From the NCBI GenBank assembly GCA_023379355.1, contig JAMCUD010000015.1, forward strand, positions 1,936 through 11,075: 9,140 nt of DNA, written 5' to 3'. Every line of letters starts with the position of its first letter. The stretch's first letter is position 1. The notes beneath the pieces were generated by a model. It was not told the DNA's origin. It searched no databases and worked only from the letters and a program-made list of their open reading frames with translations. Shown piece by piece: positions 1-5,616 of the stretch. This DNA comes from Thermoplasmatota archaeon. GTDB lineage: Archaea > Thermoplasmatota > Thermoplasmata > Thermoplasmatales > Thermoplasmataceae. Position numbers and translations under genes: made by a program.

Positions 1-279
1 TTTTTCAACTTTTTCCTTTTAATGTTTACATCTCAAATTGTAGGTGTGATATTCCACACAGTTTTTTACAAAGCAACCCCAAAGGACTACATGCTTCAGA
101 TAAGTGGTGCGCACAAAACACTTGCATTATTTCCATCAGTGCTTTCAGGTCTTATATTTGGTGCTGTAATACAGTTCATTTCCCTTGACTGGGCCTTCTA
201 TCTAATGGCCATAATAAGTGCAGCTATTCTGTTTGTGATATGGAAAGCCAGAGAAATTGGAGATTTCAAACTGGAATGA
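1..279 (+). CDS. MFS-type transporter, C-terminal fragment
   Basis: This is the last 92 codons of a gene that begins before the window; the frame is open from base 1 and stops with TGA at 277-279. The fragment is strongly hydrophobic: one helix at the start (residues about 1-22), a short loop containing KATPKDY, then two more helices (about residues 43-61 and 66-83), ending in a short charged tail. The loop plus the GAH-x10-SGLIFGAVIQ helix followed by a W-x-FYLMAIISAAILF helix resembles the last two helices of major facilitator superfamily transporters, where a glycine-rich helix 11 precedes helix 12. The substrate cannot be inferred. The flavoprotein gene starts 20 nt downstream on the same strand with its own ribosome site, so the two are probably co-transcribed. 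An ATG at 22 is internal and not the true start. Family assignment is moderately sure because only the end is visible. Confidence 0.6.
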   Translation, partial: FFNFFLLMFTSQIVGVIFHTVFYKATPKDYMLQISGAHKTLALFPSVLSGLIFGAVIQFISLDWAFYLMAIISAAILFVIWKAREIGDFKLE

Positions 280-286
280 TATAATT

Positions 287-292
287 AGGTGA
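287..292 (+). promoter_or_regulatory. Shine-Dalgarno site of the flavoprotein gene
   Basis: AGGTGA lies 7 nt before the ATG at 300 and matches the archaeal anti-Shine-Dalgarno sequence. It supports that start and fits translation from a transcript shared with the upstream transporter gene; genes with their own promoter in this window mostly lack such a site. Confidence 0.6.
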
Positions 293-299
293 AAAGAAC

Positions 300-887
300 A
301 TGGAAGATGCGTCGGAAAAAGTTGAAAAAAGAAAACTTCCCTGTGAAAATCTTCTCATAGGGATTACCGGATCGGTCGGTGCGGTTAATATGCCGATCTT
401 TATCCAATACATTAAAAACAAATTTGCTGAGAATATATTTGTAATGATCTCGAAAGCTGCCAAAAATTTTGTAAGTTCTTATTCTTTGGAGCTTATTTCT
501 GGACATAAGACATTCGAGGATCTTTTTACACCTCAGAATGAATATAAAGTTCCACACGTACAGTTACCAAAGCAGGCAGATCTTTTTCGTATTATGCCTG
601 CCACAGCAAATATAATCAGCAAAGCAGCGAATGGCATCGCTGACGATCTTATTTCAACATCAATAGTATCGTCATCCTGTCCGGTTGTATTTATCCCATC
701 AATGAATAGTGTGATGTGGTTCAACAGAATAATTCAGCGCAATATAAAACTACTAAGAGAAAGTAAATATTATGTCATGGAACCTTCATATGGGATTGAG
801 GTAAGCGATTCTAGGAGAGAATTTGGGGCAATGCCGCAAATAAATTTAATTTTGGAATATCTTGAGAAAATAATCATAGGACAATAA
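300..887 (+). CDS. HFCD-family flavoprotein, EpiD-like (possible cysteine decarboxylase)
   Basis: This 195-residue protein belongs to the homo-oligomeric flavin-containing Cys decarboxylase family (EpiD, CoaC, AtHAL3). Visible elements in order are an FMN-binding start GITGSVGAVN (21-30), the active-site histidine in VPHVQLPKQADL (H86), the PATAN motif (100-104; PASANT in EpiD) followed by GIADDLIST, and PSMNSVMW (133-140; PAMN in CoaC, PNMN-x3-MW in EpiD). Known family chemistry is FMN-dependent oxidative decarboxylation of a C-terminal or terminal cysteine. The ACGD-x-G-x-G segment that carries the second catalytic cysteine of phosphopantothenoylcysteine decarboxylases is absent; in its place is EVSDSRREFGAMP, and the stretch QRNIKLL plus MP near the end parallels EpiD. 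I therefore infer an EpiD-type enzyme with unknown substrate, not CoaC. There is no fused CoaB domain. It follows an MFS gene by 20 nt, suggesting a joint export or modification role. Cytoplasmic; no signal peptide. Confidence 0.75.
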   Translation: MEDASEKVEKRKLPCENLLIGITGSVGAVNMPIFIQYIKNKFAENIFVMISKAAKNFVSSYSLELISGHKTFEDLFTPQNEYKVPHVQLPKQADLFRIMPATANIISKAANGIADDLISTSIVSSSCPVVFIPSMNSVMWFNRIIQRNIKLLRESKYYVMEPSYGIEVSDSRREFGAMPQINLILEYLEKIIIGQ

Positions 888-1026
888 AATATGCTGTGCT
901 GAACACACGTTTAAGCGCCCCTAGTTCAAGCTGCTTCTTTTCTTCTGAGCTTAATATAACCTCCAATTTTGATATCTTTGTACTTTTCTCTTCCAAACAA
1001 GAGAGAGACTTTCCTATATACTTCAT
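874..1026 (-). CDS. Candidate small protein, 50 residues, unknown
   Basis: A 50-codon frame running on the minus strand, starting MKYIGKSLSC and ending AYFIVL, with stop TGA at 876-874. I do not recognise it. The middle is charged and probably helical (LEEKSTKISKLEVILSSEEK), and the end is hydrophobic. What makes it credible is its upstream signals: a purine-rich GGAGAGGGAGAGGG block ends 9 nt before the ATG, and a TATA box (TTTATATA, 1076-1069) sits about 25 nt before the expected transcript start near 1047. An in-frame ATG at 1065 would put the start too close to that TATA box, so I prefer the start at 1026. Its last 14 nt overlap the end of the flavoprotein gene tail to tail. It could also be a decayed remnant or chance frame. 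No homology could be tested. Confidence 0.4.
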   Translation of the reverse strand: MKYIGKSLSCLEEKSTKISKLEVILSSEEKKQLELGALKRVFSTAYFIVL

Positions 1027-1035
1027 AGTCTGAAA

Positions 1036-1076
1036 CCCTCTCCCTCTCCACGTATATATTAGCATAAATATATAAA
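1036..1076 (-). promoter_or_regulatory. Promoter and ribosome site of the 50-residue gene
   Basis: On the minus strand TTTATATA (1076-1069) is a near-ideal archaeal TATA box. About 25 nt further on, a repeated GGAG/GAGG block at 1049-1036 matches the anti-Shine-Dalgarno sequence and lies 9 nt before the ATG at 1026. Both elements are seen directly; that they work together is inferred from spacing. Confidence 0.45.
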
Positions 1077-1111
1077 ACTATACTATTTTATGCCATTTTA
1101 ACATGGTGCAT

Positions 1112-1150
1112 TAGCCCGTCCAGTATAAGAATTATTCATAAGAGGGGCTA
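1112..1150. repeat. Inverted repeat TAGCCC/GGGCTA with 27-nt loop
   Basis: TAGCCC at 1112-1117 is the exact reverse complement of GGGCTA at 1145-1150. It lies just after the stop of the 47-codon minus-strand frame (1159) and before the promoter of the 50-codon one. It could be a transcript end structure or part of a recombination site, but six base pairs with a long loop can occur by chance. Confidence 0.2.
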
Positions 1151-1158
1151 CCAAAACG

Positions 1159-1302
1159 CTAGATATTTGATTTCCCGATGAAACCCCCTAATATAAACCC
1201 CGCAAATAGAAAGTCAAGCATATTCATCATTACTTCTGATTTAACCAGTCTTAGATTGGGATTTCCTTGAGTTCTCGTTGCTACTGTTCTTCTGTTTTCC
1301 AT
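1159..1302 (-). CDS. Candidate small membrane protein, 47 residues, unknown
   Basis: A 47-codon frame on the minus strand that begins MENRRTVATRTQGNPNLRLV and ends with FIGKSNI and a TAG at 1161-1159. The first half is basic and polar; the second half is one hydrophobic stretch (about residues 27-42, MLDFLFAGFILGGFIG) long enough for a single membrane helix, glycine-rich, with a K two residues after it. GAGGG at 1313-1309 lies 6 nt before the ATG, a good ribosome site. It starts 36 nt after the integrase stop on the same strand, so it could be the next gene of the same transcript. I do not recognise a family. The frame stays open upstream to near the integrase stop, so a longer product with a non-ATG start, or a fragment of an older gene, is also possible. 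Confidence 0.35.
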   Translation of the reverse strand: MENRRTVATRTQGNPNLRLVKSEVMMNMLDFLFAGFILGGFIGKSNI

Positions 1303-1338
1303 AAAGATCCCTCTAACTCCGGCCAATGACTTAATAGT

Positions 1339-2673
1339 TCATGGTAGCCTTATGACCGCCTTGTCTCCTTTAGGATATATCTGCACGAGTTCCCATCCAT
1401 TATTGAGATAATTTTCCAGATCCTCTTCTGGTATTGTCTTATGCCTGTTTCCATTGTTAAGTGCCATGGCCTGTTTGTCCTTTGCCAGATCCCTCAGCCT
1501 CTCCTGGAACTCCTCTGGTTTCGCTGAAAAGAGTTTCTCCTTCTCTTCATCGCTGAAAGTTAGACCGGTCATTACCTCTATTGCCATAATGGAAGATTCT
1601 CTCAGCTGTTTAACGTAGTCCTCCTCCTTCATTGCATGCTCTTCTGTTTCAAGGAACTTGAGAGATCTTCCATATGCTGATCTCATATCCTCAATCAGTG
1701 TATCGGGAAGTATGCCGTGGTTCAGTGTGTATTCATGCTCCATATCTCCTGTGTGGCCCATCCAGAATACTCTGTAATCCCTTCTCAGTCCTGTTTTTGA
1801 TTCAGCCTGAAGAAGCTGGGTGTCAAAGTACTTCCTGAGCACATAGGGCCTCTGCTTTAGTCCTGACCTCCTAATTGTCCCTCTTATGAGATCACCTATG
1901 TTGGTTGTGGAGATGAAACCCACACTTTCCCTTATGCCCTTCTTGGCTGGCGTTATAACCGGACTATTCTCATTTATCTGCTCACCCTGTTTTATCCTCT
2001 CCTCAAGGTAGAGTTTCAGGTATTTCACGCCCTCCGGTCCAAGGAAAGAGAAGTATTCATTCTCCTTCTTTGACAACTCCGATCTAATAACAATGCGTAC
2101 AGGTTCTCTGAGTACCTCGACCCCATCTTTACTGACCCGTATGTCTTTTATGTCTGAGATGCGTAAACCGTCAGTACCTCTGTAGTTCCCCAGAACCTGC
2201 GGTCTCATTCCTGTGAAAGCCATCATTGCACATGCCAGCCTCTCCCTGGCGTCACCTGCAAGGAAGATATTCCTCAATTCCTCCTGTGTAGGGACTCTTT
2301 CATCCTTCAGGGATGGCCGGGAGTTCTGACCCGCTATCTTCACCTTCCTTGTTACTGTTATGCCGTTGAATAAAAGCCAGGACTTCACCGGCTTTATCAT
2401 TGCTGCCATATATGTACCGGAATGCTGTTTCCCTTCTCCCTTCTTATCTGTACTGCCCCGGAAATCCCTGACAAATTCCATCAGAAGATCATTGATCTCC
2501 TTTTCGGAAAGTGCAAGCAGTTCCTTAGGGGACTTTCCAACAAACTCGCAGAACAATCCCAGCCTTCTTAAACTGGTATCAGCAGTAATCCTTGATCCCT
2601 CGGACACGTTTCCATACCACAGATTGATATCCTTATCTTCAAGAAGCATGTAATGCCTGTGTTTTCCAGCCAT
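1339..2673 (-). CDS. Tyrosine recombinase / phage-type integrase
   Basis: A 444-residue site-specific recombinase. The N-terminal part (about 20-105) fits a core-binding (SAM-like) domain, and the catalytic domain spans about 125-335. Catalytic residues that can be read are R157 in FTGMRPQ, a lysine of the beta-hairpin (K202 or K203 in ELSKKENEY), R280 in YVLRKYFDTQLL where the usual HxxR histidine is a tyrosine, H307 in FWMGHTGD, and the nucleophile Y315 in MEHEYTLN. After the catalytic domain comes an unusual tail of about 110 residues: charged and probably helical (340-400), then a short module ending PEEDLENYLNNGWELV (415-430) and a basic-hydrophobic finish. Similar tails occur, as I recall, in integrases of other archaea. 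The gene is intact, and a leaderless start at 2673 fits the TATA box upstream. No excisionase, replication gene, phage structural gene or attachment-site duplication is visible, so its target is unknown. Two tiny candidate genes follow it. Confidence 0.88.
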   Translation of the reverse strand: MAGKHRHYMLLEDKDINLWYGNVSEGSRITADTSLRRLGLFCEFVGKSPKELLALSEKEINDLLMEFVRDFRGSTDKKGEGKQHSGTYMAAMIKPVKSWLLFNGITVTRKVKIAGQNSRPSLKDERVPTQEELRNIFLAGDARERLACAMMAFTGMRPQVLGNYRGTDGLRISDIKDIRVSKDGVEVLREPVRIVIRSELSKKENEYFSFLGPEGVKYLKLYLEERIKQGEQINENSPVITPAKKGIRESVGFISTTNIGDLIRGTIRRSGLKQRPYVLRKYFDTQLLQAESKTGLRRDYRVFWMGHTGDMEHEYTLNHGILPDTLIEDMRSAYGRSLKFLETEEHAMKEEDYVKQLRESSIMAIEVMTGLTFSDEEKEKLFSAKPEEFQERLRDLAKDKQAMALNNGNRHKTIPEEDLENYLNNGWELVQIYPKGDKAVIRLP

Positions 2674-2694
2674 ACATGGTCAGGGTGTTGAGGC

Positions 2695-2701
2695 TAATAA
2701 A
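2695..2701 (-). promoter_or_regulatory. TATA box of the integrase gene
   Basis: TTTATTA on the minus strand is centred 25 nt before the integrase ATG at 2673, and there is no Shine-Dalgarno sequence before that ATG. This is the spacing expected if transcription begins at the start codon itself (leaderless mRNA). Confidence 0.45.
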
Positions 2702-2802
2702 TGTTACTAACCTATACCCAATTGAACATAAATCCCATCGAGCCCGTTGATCAAGGCTTCAATTGGCTTTTATTATTGAAAGTGTGATAAAATTTTTGCA
2801 AT

Positions 2803-2815
2803 CATGTAAAAATTG
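2803..2815 (-). terminator. Probable T-rich terminator after the pilin gene
   Basis: On the minus strand a T5 run (2815-2811) starts 8 nt after the pilin-like gene's stop, and a T4 run lies a little further on in AT-rich sequence. Oligo-T tracts just after a stop are the usual archaeal termination signal. No stable hairpin is needed or seen. Confidence 0.35.
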
Positions 2816-2822
2816 AGTAATA

Positions 2823-3314
2823 TCAGATGGGAGAAACCACTGCAATGGTTCCCTGGGTCCTGCTGTCAACAAAAGCTATCCGGGTGAGATAAAAATTTGC
2901 AAGATGCATGGAAAAAATGAACTGGAAATCAGTTGTTATATCTCCCGAAGGGTTTGATACATTGAGAGTGGTCAATTCCCCAAATACATGCAAATCATTC
3001 CCGTTAACAGGAACTGTAGTAATGTTTCCAAGGCTATTTGTAACAACAATTATAACTGAGCTTGCCGGAATATTTGTATTTATGGATTGGACATATAGAT
3101 CATACGTTCCGTTAACATAACCTCCATGACCATCAGCAAGGGTATTATTGCTGATTTCAAAGGAAGCCTGTGGAGTTGAATATGTACCGGTTGGCACATA
3201 TCCGTTAAGGAGGGTGTAGAGGGAGGCCACAAGTGTCACTGTAATAGCTACAAGCAGAATTGTTCCAATTATGGGTGAAACTGCACTATCTCTCTTCAAA
3301 AAAACTTCTTTCAT
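2823..3314 (-). CDS. Archaeal type IV pilin-like secreted protein
   Basis: A 163-residue protein with the archaeal pilin N-terminal signature: a short basic leader MKEVFLKRDS, then AVSPIIGTILLVAITVTLVA as the hydrophobic helix. This is a class III signal peptide; I infer prepilin peptidase cleavage after S10, giving a mature protein of about 153 residues whose helix would pack into a pilus core or anchor it in the membrane. The rest (about 40-163) is beta-rich and polar, with four possible N-glycosylation sites (NNT, NGT, NIT, NVS), as for an extracellular domain. I chose the ATG at 3314 because GGTGG lies 6 nt upstream and the leader then has normal length. The frame continues to 3494, but that extension holds no pilin-like sequence and would bury the signal. 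No assembly ATPase, membrane platform or peptidase gene is nearby, so this is a solitary pilin gene. Role could be adhesion or surface structure; not determinable here. Confidence 0.8.
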   Translation of the reverse strand: MKEVFLKRDSAVSPIIGTILLVAITVTLVASLYTLLNGYVPTGTYSTPQASFEISNNTLADGHGGYVNGTYDLYVQSINTNIPASSVIIVVTNSLGNITTVPVNGNDLHVFGELTTLNVSNPSGDITTDFQFIFSMHLANFYLTRIAFVDSRTQGTIAVVSPI

Positions 3315-3387
3315 CAAAATCCACCCACTGGCCATCTTGCCTGCATAATTGTATGCGTTATTACAGGTAAATAAATAAGTATAATGG

Positions 3388-3395
3388 TATATAAA
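3388..3395 (-). promoter_or_regulatory. TATA box of the pilin-like gene
   Basis: TTTATATA on the minus strand, preceded by A-rich sequence, predicts a transcript start near 3366 and thus a leader of about 50 nt before the ATG at 3314. A leader fits the presence of a GGTGG ribosome site, unlike the leaderless neighbours. Confidence 0.5.
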
Positions 3396-3494
3396 TTTAT
3401 TTTCCTTAAACTTTCTGCATGAAAATTCCGTGACTGTGTATATAAAGAGAATGGTCAAAAGCGGAATTCTAAACGGAGGTAGATTTAAGGTCAA

Positions 3495-3503
3495 ATATTA
3501 TAT
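3495..3503 (+). promoter_or_regulatory. TATA box of the PEBP-family gene
   Basis: ATATTATAT is centred 26 nt before the ATG at 3525. No ribosome site precedes that ATG, so a leaderless transcript is likely. Confidence 0.5.
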
Positions 3504-3524
3504 GTCTCTGAGCGATTTGCAACC

Positions 3525-3989
3525 ATGAGCTTCCATATTCAAATTGAGGGATTGAAATATGGGGATGATATGCCCAGGGAATTTACCTGTGAAGGAAACG
3601 ATATATCTCCTGCAATAAAATGGTCTGATCCGCCTGCATCCACTAAATCATATATTCTCATTCTTGAAGATCCTGATGCCCCAAGGGGGAATTTTGTTCA
3701 CTGGGTTGCATATAATATAAAACAGACTGTTACGGAACTGCCCAGAAACGTGGATAAGGTTGAGAAACCGGAAATTGGTTTCACGCAGGGAAAGAACGAT
3801 TTTGGAAAGGTTGGCTATGGGGGTCCGTGCCCACCTGGAAAAGGCAAACACCATTACGTCCTAACATTATATGCGACCCTTCATACAGAGGAACTTCCTC
3901 CACTTCTCACAAAAAAAGACCTTGAAAAAATAATCAAGGATAAAACGGTGAAACAGGTATCCACCATGTTAATTTATGGAAAAACTTGA
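3525..3989 (+). CDS. PEBP-family protein (YbhB/YbcL type)
   Basis: A 154-residue protein of the phosphatidylethanolamine-binding / Raf kinase inhibitor-like family. Both conserved regions are clear: DPDAPRGNFVHWVAYNI (49-65) with D49, D51, P53, H59 and W60, and YGGPCPPGKGKHHY (98-111), the counterpart of GPxPPxGxHRY, with H109-H110. Together these line the family's small anion- or ligand-binding pocket. Length is normal for the prokaryotic YbhB/YbcL subfamily, and there is no signal peptide, so it should be cytoplasmic. The ligand and physiological role of prokaryotic members are poorly defined; I assign family only. It stands alone: it is divergent from the pilin-like gene with a separate promoter and converges with the next gene, leaving 15 nt between the stops. 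Confidence 0.92.
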   Translation: MSFHIQIEGLKYGDDMPREFTCEGNDISPAIKWSDPPASTKSYILILEDPDAPRGNFVHWVAYNIKQTVTELPRNVDKVEKPEIGFTQGKNDFGKVGYGGPCPPGKGKHHYVLTLYATLHTEELPPLLTKKDLEKIIKDKTVKQVSTMLIYGKT

Positions 3990-4004
3990 ATCAAAATATA
4001 TTTC

Positions 4005-4559
4005 TCAGAAAACTGACAGTTTCTCATTGAACCAGTATCTTTCTTCCAGTGTGCATAGAAGGACATCATTTCTTCCCGGGGAGGTTGATCTTATATTATT
4101 CAAAATGGATTCATTCCTCTTCTCCCAGACAGCTTCCTCAAGATCATAAAAAATGGTTGCCCTGAGTCTGTGCTTTGCTTTGTACATGGTATCGGTGAGT
4201 TCAGAATTCACTGTTTCAGGGCTGTTCCAGTATCCATCAAGAAAGGATCTAATTGATGTATCTATCATTTCAAGGACATTTCTCTTCACCTGAAAATCAA
4301 TCTTATCATTATTTTTCTTCATATAATCAGCTTCAATTCCAGAGTACTTTGAATTATCCACGCCAACAAATGTCAATCTTGGTTTTATTTCAGGATCATT
4401 CAAAATTCCCTGCACTGCAGGTTTCATTTCCCCATTCGCGGTTCCGAGTGTACACAGAATCCTGGACGGTTTATATGAAGAGATGTATCCGACTACTTCT
4501 TTCTCTGTGTAGCCCTTAATCTGGTTGAAGCCATCCGGGTCAAGTGCTATTATTATCAT
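4005..4559 (-). CDS. Unrecognised conserved-looking protein, 184 residues
   Basis: I do not recognise this protein. It starts with a beta strand MIIIALD and alternates strands and helices: a strand-like RILCTLGTA (33-41), another RLTFVGVD (61-68), then a long charged helical half (about 75-155), and a final strand VLLCTLEERYWFNEKL (166-181). The pattern of a short alpha/beta domain with helices containing KHRLRATIFYDLEEAV, then a strand ending in a polar/aromatic motif, faintly recalls TraB/ChaN-like folds, but no diagnostic motif lets me claim this. There is no signal peptide or membrane helix, so it should be cytoplasmic. Its codon pattern and clean single frame support a real gene. It is transcribed alone, tail to tail with the PEBP-family gene and head to head with the SEC59-like gene. 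Confidence 0.75.
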   Translation of the reverse strand: MIIIALDPDGFNQIKGYTEKEVVGYISSYKPSRILCTLGTANGEMKPAVQGILNDPEIKPRLTFVGVDNSKYSGIEADYMKKNNDKIDFQVKRNVLEMIDTSIRSFLDGYWNSPETVNSELTDTMYKAKHRLRATIFYDLEEAVWEKRNESILNNIRSTSPGRNDVLLCTLEERYWFNEKLSVF

Positions 4560-4585
4560 ATACGCAACTCAAATGCCTTATTAGA

Positions 4586-4592
4586 TCATAAA
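4586..4592 (-). promoter_or_regulatory. Possible TATA box of the 184-residue gene
   Basis: TTTATGA on the minus strand is centred about 30 nt before the ATG at 4559, slightly further than for other leaderless genes here. No ribosome site is visible before the start. The stronger TATATAAT at 4610-4617 is an alternative that would give a longer leader. Confidence 0.3.
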
Positions 4593-4609
4593 CTTAGTCA
4601 CTGTACAGG

Positions 4610-4641
4610 TATATAATTCATGACTGTGAAGACTTAATTTA
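4610..4641 (+). promoter_or_regulatory. Promoter region of the SEC59-like gene (two TATA candidates)
   Basis: TATATAAT (4610-4617) is the better TATA match and would give a leader of roughly 20 nt. TTAATTTA (4634-4641) is weaker but is centred 25 nt before the ATG at 4663, the spacing of leaderless genes in this window. I cannot choose between them. Confidence 0.35.
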
Positions 4642-4662
4642 CATCTCCTGCATATTGCTGGG

Positions 4663-5616
4663 ATGGAACAGAATCAGATCATTGTCCTTGCATTTTATTT
4701 TGCACTCTCAGCTGCAGCGATCTTTCTGTCCATAAGGAAATGGGGCATGTTCTATGCCTCAGCTGTTCTTGTAGGATCACCATTCCTGGTCTTTTCTCTT
4801 TATCTCTGGCACAATCCCATCACCATTCCACTTTTTGTATTCGGTTTAATTGCTTCATCCCTCCTTTACGAAAGATTATTTTACCTGGCATTTGCCGGAA
4901 TAATGGCCCTATTTTTCATTAACATTGCAGGCCTGGGGTTCCCTGTTTCATGGGACGCGTTCGATTTTGCCATATCAATTTCCATTATCATCAGCTTCCT
5001 TTTCAATGGAAGGCTGAAACAGATTAACCGGAATAATGAAAATGCAAAGGGAGGAAGCAAAAAGAACGAGATAGTCAGGGATGTCGTTCAGATCGGTGGC
5101 GGCATCGTTATGTTGTTCATCTTTTTTCAATCCGGTATAAACACCGCACAGGTACTCATAACATTCATAGCAATGGTTCTGTTCGCACTTGGCAACTATC
5201 TCAGTGTCAACAGAAAGAGCATACTTGCCAGAGCAATCTGGTTCTTTGAAAGAGGAGGTACCGATCTTGGAATTGGGGCCATTTGGTTCGCAACAGGCGT
5301 ACTACTGGCATTTGCGCTCGTACACAGTTTTGCAATCCTCGCAGAAATATTCTTTGTTCTCATAATAGGCGATTCAGTTGCGACCATAGCAGGTAGCTCC
5401 ATAAAGTCTCCTAAACTCCCATACAACAGGAAGAAATCAATCACAGGTTTTACCGCAATATTCCTCAGTTCCGCACTCTTCGGATTCATTGTTCTGGGAT
5501 TTACGGGAATAGCAATGGCACTAATAGGTGCTTTTGCGGAATCCATCTCACAGTATCCATTTGACGATAATCTAGTAATCCCTCTGATCATGATAGTGGC
5601 TTCATACTTCATTTAG
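4663..5616 (+). CDS. SEC59/dolichol kinase-family membrane protein (CTP-dependent lipid alcohol kinase)
   Basis: A 317-residue polytopic membrane protein, about nine to ten helices, of the SEC59/DGK1/VTE5 (COG0170) family, whose studied members use CTP to phosphorylate polyprenols, diacylglycerol or phytol. The signature lies in the second half: ERGGTDLGIGAIWF (196-209), GDSVATIAGSS (236-246), the basic loop KSPKLPYNRKKSITG (248-262) that in the family carries the nucleotide-contacting KS-x-EG-type motif (here KSITG), and E293 followed by DDNLVIPL (301-308). The first 115 residues are four or so extra helices without recognisable motifs, followed by a cytosolic-type basic linker (RLKQINRNNENAKGGSKKNE). 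In an archaeon a geranylgeraniol or dolichol-like substrate for lipid or glycan-carrier metabolism is plausible but inferred. It is monocistronic; its TAG overlaps the stop of the convergent acetyltransferase by 4 nt. Confidence 0.8.
   Translation: MEQNQIIVLAFYFALSAAAIFLSIRKWGMFYASAVLVGSPFLVFSLYLWHNPITIPLFVFGLIASSLLYERLFYLAFAGIMALFFINIAGLGFPVSWDAFDFAISISIIISFLFNGRLKQINRNNENAKGGSKKNEIVRDVVQIGGGIVMLFIFFQSGINTAQVLITFIAMVLFALGNYLSVNRKSILARAIWFFERGGTDLGIGAIWFATGVLLAFALVHSFAILAEIFFVLIIGDSVATIAGSSIKSPKLPYNRKKSITGFTAIFLSSALFGFIVLGFTGIAMALIGAFAESISQYPFDDNLVIPLIMIVASYFI

Noticed and set aside
1027..1065. A 13-codon upstream extension (ATG 1065) of the 50-residue candidate gene
   Set aside because: This ATG is only a few bases from the TATA box, so it would not be in the transcript.
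3315..3494. A 60-codon upstream extension of the pilin-like gene
   Set aside because: It would place the class III signal peptide in mid-protein and run over the promoter TATA box; the ATG at 3314 with GGTGG before it is better.
4010..4022. Palindrome AAACTGACAGTTT at the junction of two convergent genes
   Set aside because: It lies inside the end of the 184-residue coding region, the loop is only one base and no T-tract follows, so terminator function is not supported.
5196..5612. A 138-codon minus-strand frame inside the SEC59-like gene
   Set aside because: It is a shadow of the conserved C-terminal half of that gene, with no ribosome site and no family pattern.
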